This document shows positions 36,860 through 45,915 of a stretch of DNA of 64,000 nt, in pieces (the first letter of the stretch is position 1; the number at the start of each line of letters is the position of its first letter). Position numbers and translations under genes: made by a program. This DNA is from an uncultured Muribaculaceae bacterium (GTDB lineage: Bacteria > Bacteroidota > Bacteroidia > Bacteroidales > Muribaculaceae), in assembly GCA_910578395.1 (NCBI GenBank), contig CAJTPZ010000002.1, positions 124,242-188,241 of the forward strand. Direction: 5' to 3'. The notes under the pieces are model-generated. The model was not told where the DNA came from. It saw only the letters and a program-made list of their open reading frames with translations, and did no database searches.

Positions 36860-38161
36860 ATGAGCAACGTAAAGAAAGCCGAAGGTAAACTCGGCGTAAT
36901 GGTTGTTGGTCTCGGAGCCGTGAGCTCTACATTTATTACCGGTGTCCTCATGGCACGCAAAGGACTTGCCAAGCCCGTAGGATCAAACGTAATGTACGAC
37001 AAAATCCGTGTAGGCGAAGGTGAAAATAAAAAATACCTCCACTACAGCGAGATCGCGCCTATAGCCAAACTCGACGACATCGTGTTTGCCGCATGGGACG
37101 TTTACTCTGCCAATGCTTATGAGAGCGCAATCAACTGCGAGGTTCTCAAAGAAAAAGATATCAATCCTGTAAAAGACGAGCTCGAAAAAATCGTTCCCTT
37201 CAAGGCTGCTTTCGACCATAATTATGCCAAGCGTCTCGAAGGTGACAACGTTAAACAGTGTTCCGACCGTTGGGACATGACAAACCAGATCAGGGAAGAC
37301 ATCCGCAAATTCAAGCAGGAGTCAGGCGCTGATCGCATTGTTGTGCTCTGGGCTGCGTCAACCGAAGTTTACGTTCCCGTCAACGAGAAGATACACAACA
37401 CTCTTGCCGACCTCGAGGCTGCCATGAAGGCAAACGATACCGAAAATATCGCTCCCTCGATGTGCTACGCCTATGCAGCCCTTTCAGAGGGTGCTCCCTT
37501 CATCATGGGCGCTCCCAACACAACTGTCGACATTCCGGCTATGTGGGAACTCGCCGAAAAAACCAAGATGCCTATCGCCGGTAAAGACTTCAAGACCGGC
37601 CAGACTCTTGTAAAGAGTGGTTTTGCACCCATCATCGGCACTCGTTGTCTCGGACTCGCCGGCTGGTTCTCCACCAACATCCTCGGCAACCGCGACGGTC
37701 TTGTGCTTGACGAACCCGCCAACTTCCGCACAAAAGAGGTTTCAAAGCTTTCGACACTTGAGTCGATCCTCGTTCCCGAACAGCAGCCCGACCTCTATAC
37801 CGACTACTACCACAAGGTGCGTATCAACTACTATCCTCCCCGCAACGACAACAAGGAAGGATGGGACAACATCGACATTTTCGGATGGATGGGCTACCCC
37901 ATGCAGATCAAGATCAATTTCCTCTGCCGCGACTCCATCCTTGCAGCTCCACTCTGCCTGGACCTTGTGCTGCTCAGCGACCTCGCCGCTCGCGCCGGAC
38001 GCTATGGCATACAGCGCTTCCTGAGCTTCTATCTCAAGAGCCCGATGCATGACTACACAAAGAACGAGGTTCCTGTAAACCATCTTTTCCAGCAGTATGT
38101 GATGCTCAAAAACGCTATCCGTGAAATGGGAGGCTACCCTGCCGACGAAACAATTGACTGA
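36860..38161 (+). CDS. myo-Inositol-1-phosphate synthase
   Basis: A 433-residue enzyme that cyclises glucose-6-phosphate to inositol-3-phosphate using NAD. The N-terminal V-V-G-L-G-A-V-S-S-T-F is the NAD-binding turn. The central A-P-N-T-T-V-D-I-P and K-D-F-K-T-G-Q-T segments carry the catalytic Lys residues, and C-terminal S-P-M-H-D-Y is typical. From established work, Bacteroides use such an enzyme to make inositol phospholipids and sphingolipids. Here it is alone: no inositol-lipid synthase, phosphatase or CDP-alcohol transferase is adjacent. It has its own promoter and strong terminator. Confidence 0.92.
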   Translation: MSNVKKAEGKLGVMVVGLGAVSSTFITGVLMARKGLAKPVGSNVMYDKIRVGEGENKKYLHYSEIAPIAKLDDIVFAAWDVYSANAYESAINCEVLKEKDINPVKDELEKIVPFKAAFDHNYAKRLEGDNVKQCSDRWDMTNQIREDIRKFKQESGADRIVVLWAASTEVYVPVNEKIHNTLADLEAAMKANDTENIAPSMCYAYAALSEGAPFIMGAPNTTVDIPAMWELAEKTKMPIAGKDFKTGQTLVKSGFAPIIGTRCLGLAGWFSTNILGNRDGLVLDEPANFRTKEVSKLSTLESILVPEQQPDLYTDYYHKVRINYYPPRNDNKEGWDNIDIFGWMGYPMQIKINFLCRDSILAAPLCLDLVLLSDLAARAGRYGIQRFLSFYLKSPMHDYTKNEVPVNHLFQQYVMLKNAIREMGGYPADETID

Positions 38162-38193
38162 TTTTTCTGTTTCATATTTCGCTATTTTACCCA

Positions 38194-38227
38194 AAAAGGG
38201 AGTTTCATTTATAATGAAACTCCCTTT
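38194..38227. terminator. Bidirectional terminator between the inositol synthase and porin-like genes
   Basis: A perfect 15-bp stem, AAAAGGGAGTTTCAT (38194-38208) with ATGAAACTCCCTTTT (38213/38214-38227), and a 4-5-nt loop. The A-run on one side and T-run on the other let it serve both convergent genes, whose stops are at 38161 and 38260. Confidence 0.92.
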
Positions 38228-38259
38228 TCCCATATAATTATATTGAAACGTGGTTGTCC

Positions 38260-39588
38260 TCAGAAACTGAACTGAAGCAGCGCATCCACACGATGGGCCC
38301 AAGCATTCTCACGATTGAAATCCTGACGCTGACCAAGCAGCAGCTCGACACCGGCCTGAAGTCGAGAAGTAGGTTCCCAGAAAAGATTTACAGCACAATA
38401 GCGTCCCCGCCGATAATCATCCTGCTCTACCTTATAATCCGGACGATAACGCACCTCTCCAAGAGCGAGACAGGCATATACATGCTGGCTGAAATTATAA
38501 CGAGTGCCTATGTTTATCGCCGTGGTCTTGGGAGCATAAAGCTGTCCCGGCTTATCACCTTTTGCGACAAGATCATAAGCGCCGACCGACAGATCGGCCG
38601 TATAGCTGCTGTAACCGCGTCCGCCGCTCACCTCATAAAACACACCCCAACGCGGCAAAATCCACACCGCTCCACTCAACTGCAGTCCCCATCCGGCAAT
38701 ATTACGTGTACGTTCCGAAACAAGGTCACGATAGTGAAAACCTCGCACGATACCCGACAGACGCAAATGCCCGTTGTGCGGTAGATTATATTGCCCGAAA
38801 ACAGCTACATCAGGCCAGCACTCATCAAGTTTACGGGTCTTGACGCCATCGGCATCCACCCTGCTGTCGGGCAACTCTACAGAAGCGGCCATAGTCCACT
38901 TCTTTTTTTTCCCGAAATCATGCATCCACCTCACAAGTATCGACGACCGCGATGTGCGGCCATTCTGTCCGCCGGCGTCTATCACAGGTGTCTCCGCCTG
39001 AGCGTCGCTGAAAGTAGTCGATGCATAGCCCACAGTCCAGTCATGAACGGTTATATACGCCTTCTTCAATTTGAAACCCACATTATCAGGTCCTGAAAAA
39101 TCACCCTGTACGTAAGCCGTAAGATCACCCAGCACCGGATTGCGGGCAATCACCCGCAGAAACAATGCCGATCCGGCCGGAGTCCCTCCTATACGCGACC
39201 GGTGCTCCGGACTCTCAGGCACTGGTATGAGATAGGGTATGAAACCGTTGGCAGGTATCGAGCCGGCGAAATCGCCCCATACACGCATCCTCACAGCACC
39301 GCCTATACCCATAGCGAGCTTGGCATCCTTGCTCATAAGCATGAAATACGGAGCAAGAGGATCCTGAAAATGACGGAACTGATCATAATAAAAATATTCG
39401 ATGATTTTTTTCACAGAATCGACACAGGCGTCAGGTCCATCCCCAAACTTAACAATCTTGTGCGACTGTTTCATATACGCATTCCTGATCTCCTCGCACG
39501 ACAAGCGGTCAAGCGACAGAGTATCGACAGGCGCAGCCATTGAAACCAAAGGAAAAAACAACCCAAAAAAAATAAAGAATCGACGCAT
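38260..39588 (-). CDS. Porin-like outer-membrane beta-barrel protein
   Basis: A 442-residue exported protein with signal peptide (ending M-A-A-P near residue 20), a periplasmic N-terminal stretch with an amphipathic helix (about 30-75), then alternating beta strands to a C-terminal Phe (L-L-Q-F-S-F), the classic BAM-recognised end. The G-G-A-V-R-M-R-V-W-G-D-F and A-Y-V-Q-G-D-F-S-G segments recall DcaP-like trimeric porins. It probably allows diffusion of anionic or small solutes across the outer membrane. Substrate unknown. It converges on the inositol synthase gene across a shared terminator. Confidence 0.78.
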   Translation of the reverse strand: MRRFFIFFGLFFPLVSMAAPVDTLSLDRLSCEEIRNAYMKQSHKIVKFGDGPDACVDSVKKIIEYFYYDQFRHFQDPLAPYFMLMSKDAKLAMGIGGAVRMRVWGDFAGSIPANGFIPYLIPVPESPEHRSRIGGTPAGSALFLRVIARNPVLGDLTAYVQGDFSGPDNVGFKLKKAYITVHDWTVGYASTTFSDAQAETPVIDAGGQNGRTSRSSILVRWMHDFGKKKKWTMAASVELPDSRVDADGVKTRKLDECWPDVAVFGQYNLPHNGHLRLSGIVRGFHYRDLVSERTRNIAGWGLQLSGAVWILPRWGVFYEVSGGRGYSSYTADLSVGAYDLVAKGDKPGQLYAPKTTAINIGTRYNFSQHVYACLALGEVRYRPDYKVEQDDYRRGRYCAVNLFWEPTSRLQAGVELLLGQRQDFNRENAWAHRVDALLQFSF

Positions 39589-39653
39589 TTTGTGATGAAA
39601 TAATGTGTGTGGAAAATATCTTTTTATTTACAACACACCACAGGATATATATG

Positions 39654-39684
39654 TTGGTTATGCCATTTCAAAATATTATCTTTG
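39654..39684 (+). promoter_or_regulatory. Promoter of pnp
   Basis: A TTG at 39654-39656 and, after 20 bp, TATCTTTG at 39677-39684 give a canonical Bacteroidetes promoter 34 bp before the pnp ATG. E. coli pnp is autoregulated through a long leader hairpin; here the leader is only about 27 nt, so that mechanism looks absent. Confidence 0.75.
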
Positions 39685-39718
39685 CGATAATTTATAGAGA
39701 AAAAGATATTAGAATTTT

Positions 39719-41968
39719 ATGCCACAGTCAATCAAAAAGACTATAACGCTGTCCGACGGTCGCACCATCACACTGGAAACCGGCAAGCTGGCCAAACAGG
39801 CCGACGGCGCAGTAGAGCTGCGCATGGGTGACACCATGCTTCTGGCCACCGTGGTTTCGGCCAAAGAGGCCGGTGAGGGTGTTGATTTCATGCCCCTTAC
39901 GGTGGAATATAAAGAGAAATACTCATCAGCCGGACGATTCCCCGGCGGATTCCTAAAGCGCGAAGGACGCGCATCCGACTACGAGATTCTCACCTCTCGT
40001 CTCATCGACCGTGTGCTTCGTCCGCTGTTCCCCGACAATTACCACGCCGACACTTTCGTCACCGTCACCATGTACTCGAGCGACGGCAAGGATATGCCCG
40101 ACGCACTTGCCGGCCTTGCAGCTTCAGCAGCGCTTGCTGTCAGTGATATACCTTTCAACGGCCCCATTTCCGAAGTCCGGGTTGCCCGCATCGGCGGCGA
40201 ATTTGTCATAAACCCCACCTTCGAGCAGCTTGAAAAGGCCGACATGGAACTCATGGTAGGAGCTACAGCCGACAACATCATGATGGTTGAAGGCGAGATG
40301 AACGAAGTCAGCGAGACAGACCTGCTCAACGCTCTAAAAGTAGCCCACGAAGCCATCAAGGACCATTGCCGTGTTCAGCTTGAGCTGGCTGAGGCCGCCG
40401 GAGCCACAACAAAACGCGAATACTGCCACGAAGTAAACGACGAAGATCTCCGCAAAGACGTACACGAAAAGTGCTACGACAAAGCCTATGCCGTTGCAAA
40501 GGCCGGATGTGCCGATAAGCACTGGCGTGCCGACAGCTTTGCCGCTATCTGCCAGGAATACATCGACTCTCTTCCCGAGGAAGTGCGCGACGAGAAGACA
40601 TCGCTTGTAAAGCGCTACTATCACGACGTAGAGAAAGAAGCTATGCGCCGCTGCATTCTCGACGAAGGAACACGTCTCGACGGCCGAAAGACCACCGAGA
40701 TACGCCCCATCTGGGCGGAAGTGGATTATATACCCGGCCCTCACGGATCAGCAGTATTTACACGCGGCGAGACACAGAGCCTCGCCACCGTGACTCTCGG
40801 CACAAAACTCGACGAAAAAATTGTCGACGACGTGCTCAACGAAGGTCACGAGCGTTTCCTCCTTCACTACAATTTCCCCCCCTTCTCAACAGGCGAAGCC
40901 CGTCCCGCACGTGGTGTAAGCCGTCGTGAGGTGGGTCATGGCAATCTCGCCCACCGTGCCCTCAAGCGCATGTTGCCCGACGATTTCCCCTACTGCACAC
41001 GCATCGTCTCTGATATCCTCGAGAGCAATGGCTCATCGTCTATGGCAACCGTCTGCGCCGGTACTCTTGCCCTTCTCGATGCTGGTGTGCCCATGAAGAA
41101 GCCCGTCAGCGGCATCGCAATGGGACTCATTGCCGACGGAAGAGACGGAAAATGGGCTGTCCTCAGCGACATTCTTGGCGACGAAGACCATCTCGGAGAC
41201 ATGGACTTCAAAGTGACCGGCACAAAAGACGGCATCACTGCAACACAGATGGACATCAAGTGCGACGGCCTGTCCTACGAAATACTCGAGCAGGCACTCA
41301 ACCAGGCCCGCGACGGACGCATGCACATCCTCGGTATCATAAACGAGACGATACCCGCACCTCGCGAGGACTACCGTCCACACGTGCCACGCATTGTCAC
41401 AATGATCATCCCCAAAGAGCTCATCGGCGCTGTAATCGGCCCGGGCGGAAAGATCATACAGGGCATCCAGGAAGAGAGCGGTGCTACCGTCTCTATCGAC
41501 GAGATTCCCGAAGGAGGCTACATAGAGGTTGCTGCAGCCAACAAAGCATCCATCGACCGTGCGCTTGAGATGATCAACGCCATTGTAGCGCTGCCTGAAG
41601 AAGGCAAGACCTATACAGGAAAAGTCCGTTCTATTCTTGAATTCGGAGCTTTTGTTGAATTCATGACCAACCGCGACGGTCTGCTTCACATCTCTGAAAT
41701 ATCCTGGGACCGTCTTCCCGACATGGAAGCTTCCGGCCTGAAAGAAGGCGACGAAGTACAGGTAAAACTTCTTGAAATCGACAAGAAAACAGGAAAGTAC
41801 CGCCTCTCTATGCGTGCGCTCCAGCCCAAACCCGAAGGATGGGTTGAGCCCCAGCGCGCTCCACGTGCACCACGCAAAGACGGCGATCGTGGACCTCGTC
41901 GTGATGGAGGCGCACCCCGACGCGACGGCGGAGCTCCTCGCGGTCCCCGCGGTCCGCGTCACGAGTGA
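39719..41968 (+). CDS. pnp: Polyribonucleotide nucleotidyltransferase (PNPase)
   Basis: A 749-residue trimeric 3'-5' phosphorolytic exoribonuclease of RNA decay. Domains: RNase PH 1 (about 10-230, with F-P-G-G-F-L-K-R-E-G-R), helical linker (240-320), RNase PH 2 (330-560, with P-P-F-S-T-G-E and D-I-L-G-D-E-D-H-L-G-D-M-D-F-K), KH (about 563-625, I-G-P-G-G-K-I-I), and S1 (about 630-700, with Y-T-G-K-V-R-S-I-L-E-F-G-A-F-V-E). A 35-residue tail rich in Arg, Gly, Pro and Asp with repeats of R-R-D-G-G-A-P follows, which may bind RNA or partners. Own promoter and terminator. Confidence 0.97.
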   Translation: MPQSIKKTITLSDGRTITLETGKLAKQADGAVELRMGDTMLLATVVSAKEAGEGVDFMPLTVEYKEKYSSAGRFPGGFLKREGRASDYEILTSRLIDRVLRPLFPDNYHADTFVTVTMYSSDGKDMPDALAGLAASAALAVSDIPFNGPISEVRVARIGGEFVINPTFEQLEKADMELMVGATADNIMMVEGEMNEVSETDLLNALKVAHEAIKDHCRVQLELAEAAGATTKREYCHEVNDEDLRKDVHEKCYDKAYAVAKAGCADKHWRADSFAAICQEYIDSLPEEVRDEKTSLVKRYYHDVEKEAMRRCILDEGTRLDGRKTTEIRPIWAEVDYIPGPHGSAVFTRGETQSLATVTLGTKLDEKIVDDVLNEGHERFLLHYNFPPFSTGEARPARGVSRREVGHGNLAHRALKRMLPDDFPYCTRIVSDILESNGSSSMATVCAGTLALLDAGVPMKKPVSGIAMGLIADGRDGKWAVLSDILGDEDHLGDMDFKVTGTKDGITATQMDIKCDGLSYEILEQALNQARDGRMHILGIINETIPAPREDYRPHVPRIVTMIIPKELIGAVIGPGGKIIQGIQEESGATVSIDEIPEGGYIEVAAANKASIDRALEMINAIVALPEEGKTYTGKVRSILEFGAFVEFMTNRDGLLHISEISWDRLPDMEASGLKEGDEVQVKLLEIDKKTGKYRLSMRALQPKPEGWVEPQRAPRAPRKDGDRGPRRDGGAPRRDGGAPRGPRGPRHE

Positions 41969-41995
41969 TCGTTCATACGTTCCATAACCATATTC

Positions 41996-42029
41996 CACCG
42001 GCTGCCTCACTGGCAGTCGGTGTTTTTTA
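41996..42029 (+). terminator. Terminator of pnp
   Basis: An 11-bp stem CACCGGCTGCC (41996-42006) with GGCAGTCGGTG (42012-42022), with one G-T pair, is followed directly by TTTTTT. It sits 28 bp after the pnp stop and just ahead of the lysS promoter. Confidence 0.92.
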
Positions 42030-42050
42030 TGCCATTAAATCCAAAATTGT

Positions 42051-42058
42051 TATTTTTG
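42051..42058 (+). promoter_or_regulatory. -7 element of lysS-gpsA
   Basis: TATTTTTG matches TAnnTTTG and lies 36 bp before the lysS ATG. The -33 position falls in the T-run of the pnp terminator (no clear TTG), so the upstream element is weak. Confidence 0.5.
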
Positions 42059-42094
42059 CAGAAAATAGGCAATTTACACTTTTAAGTAAGCTAA

Positions 42095-43663
42095 ATGAAT
42101 CCCAACGAACTTTCCGAGCAGGAGCGCGTGCGTCGCGCATCGCTCGACCAACTCCGCCAGCACGGCATCGAACCATATCCCGCACCTCTCTACCCCGTCG
42201 ACGCCCGCAGCACTGAGATAAAAGAAAACTTCACCGACGACGCTCCGCAACGTCAGGTCACTATAGCCGGACGTGTAATGGGTCGCCGCATAATGGGTAA
42301 AGCCTCATTCATGCAGTTGCAGGACTCTGAGGGACGCATTCAGGTGTATGTAAACCGCGACGAACTTTGTCCCGGTGAAGACAAGGATCTCTACAACGTT
42401 GTATTCAAAAAGCTTCTCGACATAGGCGACTATGTAGGAGTCACCGGTTTTGTTTTCCGCACACAGACAGGCGAGATCTCTATCCACGCCCAGTCACTCA
42501 CCATACTGTCCAAATCACTTCGCCCGCTACCGGTCGTCAAAGTAAAGGACGGTGTGACCTACGACAGCTTCGACGATCCCGAACTGCGTTACCGCCGACG
42601 TTACGTCGATCTGGTTGTCAACCCGCAGGTCAAGGATATATTCATCAAACGCACAAAAGTATTCAACTCCATGCGTGAATACTTCAACAACGCCGGATAC
42701 ATGGAAGTAGAGACTCCTATTCTCCAGTCGATTCCCGGCGGAGCGTCCGCTCGCCCGTTCATCACCCACCACAACGCGCTCGACATACCTCTTTATCTGC
42801 GCATTGCCGACGAGCTTTATCTGAAACGTCTCATTGTAGGTGGCTTCGAAGGTGTCTATGAGTTCTCCAAGAACTTCCGCAACGAAGGCATGGACCGCAC
42901 CCACAACCCAGAGTTCACCTGCATGGAGATTTACGTAGCCTACAAAGACTACAACTGGATGATGGACTTCACCGAAAAGATGATTGAGAAAATCAGTCTT
43001 GACGTCAACGGCACTACCGACGTCAAAGTCGGTGACAACATCATCTCATTCAAAGCTCCCTACCGTCGCGTCACAATGACCGAAGCCATACTCGAGCACA
43101 CTGGATACGACATAACAGGCAAGTCGGAAGACCAACTGCGCGAAGCCGCCAAAGGCATGGGAATAGAAATCGATCCATCGATGGGCAAAGGCAAGATCAT
43201 AGACGAAATATTCGGCGAAAAATGCGAGGGCAAATACATCCAGCCCACATTCATCACCGACTATCCCATCGAAATGTCGCCCCTCACAAAACGCCACCGC
43301 AACAACCCCGAACTCACTGAGCGCTTCGAGCTCATGGTCAACGGCAAAGAAGTTGCAAACGCCTATTCCGAGCTCAATGATCCGATCGACCAGTATGAGC
43401 GCTTTGTAGAGCAGATGCGACTTAGCGAGAAAGGCGACGACGAAGCCATGATCATCGACCACGACTTTATCCGCGCCCTCGAATACGGTATGCCTCCGAC
43501 ATCAGGCATGGGAATCGGCATGGATCGTCTTGTAATGCTCATGACCGGACAAACGACAATTCAGGAAGTGCTCCTTTTCCCGCAAATGAGACCCGAGAAG
43601 AAAGCCTCTGCCAAAGATGAGGCAGATACCCAGGATACACCCGAAGAGTCCGCCAATGACTAA
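42095..43663 (+). CDS. lysS: Lysyl-tRNA synthetase (class II)
   Basis: A 522-residue class IIb synthetase. The N-terminal OB-fold anticodon domain spans about 50-180 (V-T-I-A-G-R-V-M-G-R-R). Class II motif 1 is near 200-235, motif 2 is F-R-N-E-G-M-D-R-T-H-N-P-E-F-T near 262-276, and motif 3 is G-M-G-I-G-M-D-R-L near 470. A charged Ala/Asp/Glu tail ends the protein. Its last 8 bp overlap the gpsA start. Confidence 0.97.
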   Translation: MNPNELSEQERVRRASLDQLRQHGIEPYPAPLYPVDARSTEIKENFTDDAPQRQVTIAGRVMGRRIMGKASFMQLQDSEGRIQVYVNRDELCPGEDKDLYNVVFKKLLDIGDYVGVTGFVFRTQTGEISIHAQSLTILSKSLRPLPVVKVKDGVTYDSFDDPELRYRRRYVDLVVNPQVKDIFIKRTKVFNSMREYFNNAGYMEVETPILQSIPGGASARPFITHHNALDIPLYLRIADELYLKRLIVGGFEGVYEFSKNFRNEGMDRTHNPEFTCMEIYVAYKDYNWMMDFTEKMIEKISLDVNGTTDVKVGDNIISFKAPYRRVTMTEAILEHTGYDITGKSEDQLREAAKGMGIEIDPSMGKGKIIDEIFGEKCEGKYIQPTFITDYPIEMSPLTKRHRNNPELTERFELMVNGKEVANAYSELNDPIDQYERFVEQMRLSEKGDDEAMIIDHDFIRALEYGMPPTSGMGIGMDRLVMLMTGQTTIQEVLLFPQMRPEKKASAKDEADTQDTPEESAND

Positions 43664-44657
43664 ATTTGAGGGAAAAATAGCAATTATGGGCGGTGGCAGT
43701 TGGGCCACCGCCCTTGCTCATCTGTTTCTACGCAACTGCGGGCAGATACTTTGGTACATGAGGCGCGACGACCGCATAGCCGAGTTCCGTGCCACACGCC
43801 ACAATCCGGCATATCTCTCCGACATTGAGTTTGATGTCGACCGCATCACATTCTCAAGCGATATAAACTACATTTGCAGTGAAGCCGATGCTATTGTGCT
43901 CGTCATGCCGAGTCCCTATTTCAAAGCACACACTGCCAAACTAACCGCCGACATATCACAGAAAATCATAATAACGGCGGTTAAAGGCATTGTTCCGGGC
44001 GACAACGAGCTTGTTACCGACTACATGCACCGGTGCTTCGGTGTCAGCCACAGCCGCATGCTTGTTGTCTCAGGTCCCACCCATGCCGAGGAGATAGCCC
44101 TCAACCGGCCAAGCTATCTCACAGTCGGATGTCCCGATGCCGGGCTTGCCCAACAGTTTGCCGGAAGCCTCGCATCACCGAGCCTTCACACCATCATCTC
44201 AGCCGATGTCGAAGGCATAGAATATGCCGGAGTACTTAAAAATGTATATGCGATAGCCGCCGGCATAGTACACGGCATGAAAATGGGTGACAACTTCCTC
44301 GCGGTACTCGCAAGCAACGCTATCCGAGAAATGGACAGGTTCATCGGCACTCTACACCCGGCGCCAGACCGAAATATATGCGATTCAGTATATCTCGGCG
44401 ATCTGCTTGTCACATCCTATTCCCGTTTCTCCAGAAACCACAACTTCGGCTCTATGATAGGCAAAGGATATTCTGTGAATGCCGCACGCATGGAAATGGA
44501 ACAGACTGCCGAAGGATACTACGGCACCAATTGCATCCACGAAATAAACAATCTGTGGCACGTCGAGATGCCGATACTCGATTGCGTCTACGATATACTT
44601 TACCGACGCAAGTCACCTGAACGAGCGATGCGTGCGCTCGCCTCCTCACTCCGCTGA
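43656..44657 (+). CDS. gpsA: Glycerol-3-phosphate dehydrogenase (NAD(P)+)
   Basis: A 333-residue cytoplasmic enzyme reducing dihydroxyacetone phosphate to sn-glycerol-3-phosphate for phospholipid synthesis. The nucleotide-binding turn is M-G-G-G-S-W-A-T-A-L (usual form G-x-G-S-W-G-T-A). The catalytic Lys lies in G-V-L-K-N-V-Y-A-I-A-A-G. ATG 43656 is chosen because it directly precedes the Rossmann strand and overlaps the lysS stop by 8 bp; an ATG at 43617 would add a tail inside lysS. The 140 bp after it (44658-44797) show no clear terminator. Confidence 0.95.
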   Translation: MTKFEGKIAIMGGGSWATALAHLFLRNCGQILWYMRRDDRIAEFRATRHNPAYLSDIEFDVDRITFSSDINYICSEADAIVLVMPSPYFKAHTAKLTADISQKIIITAVKGIVPGDNELVTDYMHRCFGVSHSRMLVVSGPTHAEEIALNRPSYLTVGCPDAGLAQQFAGSLASPSLHTIISADVEGIEYAGVLKNVYAIAAGIVHGMKMGDNFLAVLASNAIREMDRFIGTLHPAPDRNICDSVYLGDLLVTSYSRFSRNHNFGSMIGKGYSVNAARMEMEQTAEGYYGTNCIHEINNLWHVEMPILDCVYDILYRRKSPERAMRALASSLR

Positions 44658-44797
44658 TCCTCCGGACGGAAGCTCTCGACCCCGCCGTGTATGGACGAAC
44701 CAATCCTATCGTACGGTGCCGTGTCAAAACAACCTCACATATACTAACCGGCTCGCTTTCACTCGATAAAGCTCGTAGGACGCGCATACCTCCGGCC

Positions 44798-45115
44798 CTA
44801 CTCCGTTGTGATCCCCACCATCACGACGGTTTCGTCGGTTTCATTCCACACTGAGTGAGGCACACTTCCGTCCACCCTGAAAGAGTCGTTTTCAGCCACC
44901 TTCACGACCCTATCGCCGAGTCTGATTGTCGCCTCCCCTTTCACCACAATAAAAAGGTGGTCATGGTTGTGCGTATGCTGTTCTGTCGGACCGCCGCCAC
45001 CCGGCTCGAGATAAGCCACGGCGCCATCCTTTATACGCCCCTCCTCCCGGCCAAAAAGTCTCTTTGCAAGGAACCCGACATGAGCAGCCGGAGTGATAAA
45101 ATCGTCCTTTTTCAC
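44798..45115 (-). CDS. Small cupin-domain protein
   Basis: A 105-residue single cupin barrel. The first cupin motif is seen as H-T-H-N-H-D-H (about 47-53) with a Gly/Pro-rich lead-in, and the second as P-H-S-V-W-N around 85-90. These His residues should bind one metal ion. The start codon is GTG at 45115, 8 bp after the cdaA stop, since no ATG lies nearby. The family covers sensors, isomerases and dioxygenases, so the function is open. It is the last gene of the long minus run. Confidence 0.8.
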   Translation of the reverse strand: MKKDDFITPAAHVGFLAKRLFGREEGRIKDGAVAYLEPGGGGPTEQHTHNHDHLFIVVKGEATIRLGDRVVKVAENDSFRVDGSVPHSVWNETDETVVMVGITTE

Positions 45116-45123
45116 AGTTCCGC

Positions 45124-45906
45124 TCAGAGATTGAGTTCGCTCAGAGCATGTTCGAGTTCAGTGCCTGTAAGACGCGTGCGCAGCTTGCCACGATGAGCTA
45201 TCGATATATTGCCTGTTTCTTCCGACACCACAATTGCAAGTGCATCCGTCGCCTGAGAAATTCCAAGAGCCGAACGATGACGTAATCCGAGCGAGCGCGG
45301 CACATCAGTGTCATGACTCACAGGTAGAATACATCCGGCCGAAGCCAGACGGCCGCGTGCCACGATGAGCGCACCGTCGTGGAGTGGCGAATTCTTGAAG
45401 AAAATATTTTCTATCAGCCGCGAATTGATCAGCGCATCAATCACATCCCCGGTCTTTTCATATTCCTGCAGAGAGACTCCCTGTTCGATCACGATCAGTG
45501 CGCCTGTCTTTGTTTTTGCCATATTAAGAGCGGCATACACAACCGGCATCACGATAGCCCTCTTTGCCATTTCCTCGTCCCTCTCCTTGCCATGACCGTG
45601 ATGAAGAAGTGCCTTGAGCAATCGCCATCGCTTCCGCGAACCAAGTTCAACCAGAAAACGCTTGATCTGATCCTGAAAAAGAATCACCAGTATAAGGAAT
45701 CCGATGTTCATGAACTTGTCAAGCAGTGTTCCCGTCAGACGCATATCAAGAATAACCGACGCAAACACCCATACCCCTGTGAAAGCGAGCACACCGTAAA
45801 ACACATTTATCGATCCCGACTCCTTCATCAGTTTGTAGAGATAGTAAAGTACAAAAGCTACAAGAAGGATATCAAGAAGATCCTTTATACCGAATGATGC
45901 CATCAT
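45124..45906 (-). CDS. cdaA: Diadenylate cyclase CdaA
   Basis: A 260-residue membrane-bound c-di-AMP synthase. Three N-terminal transmembrane helices cover about residues 8-80. The DAC domain follows, with the D-G-A motif in S-P-L-H-D-G-A-L-I-V and the R-H-R motif in L-R-H-R-S-A-L-G-I-S. c-di-AMP controls potassium and osmolyte transport and the cell wall. Neither of the usual Firmicute partners (cdaR, glmM) is adjacent; the flanks are gph and a cupin, so regulation must differ. Start ATG 45906 (a second ATG follows at once). Confidence 0.95.
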   Translation of the reverse strand: MMASFGIKDLLDILLVAFVLYYLYKLMKESGSINVFYGVLAFTGVWVFASVILDMRLTGTLLDKFMNIGFLILVILFQDQIKRFLVELGSRKRWRLLKALLHHGHGKERDEEMAKRAIVMPVVYAALNMAKTKTGALIVIEQGVSLQEYEKTGDVIDALINSRLIENIFFKNSPLHDGALIVARGRLASAGCILPVSHDTDVPRSLGLRHRSALGISQATDALAIVVSEETGNISIAHRGKLRTRLTGTELEHALSELNL

Positions 45907-45915
45907 TGTTTAGGT

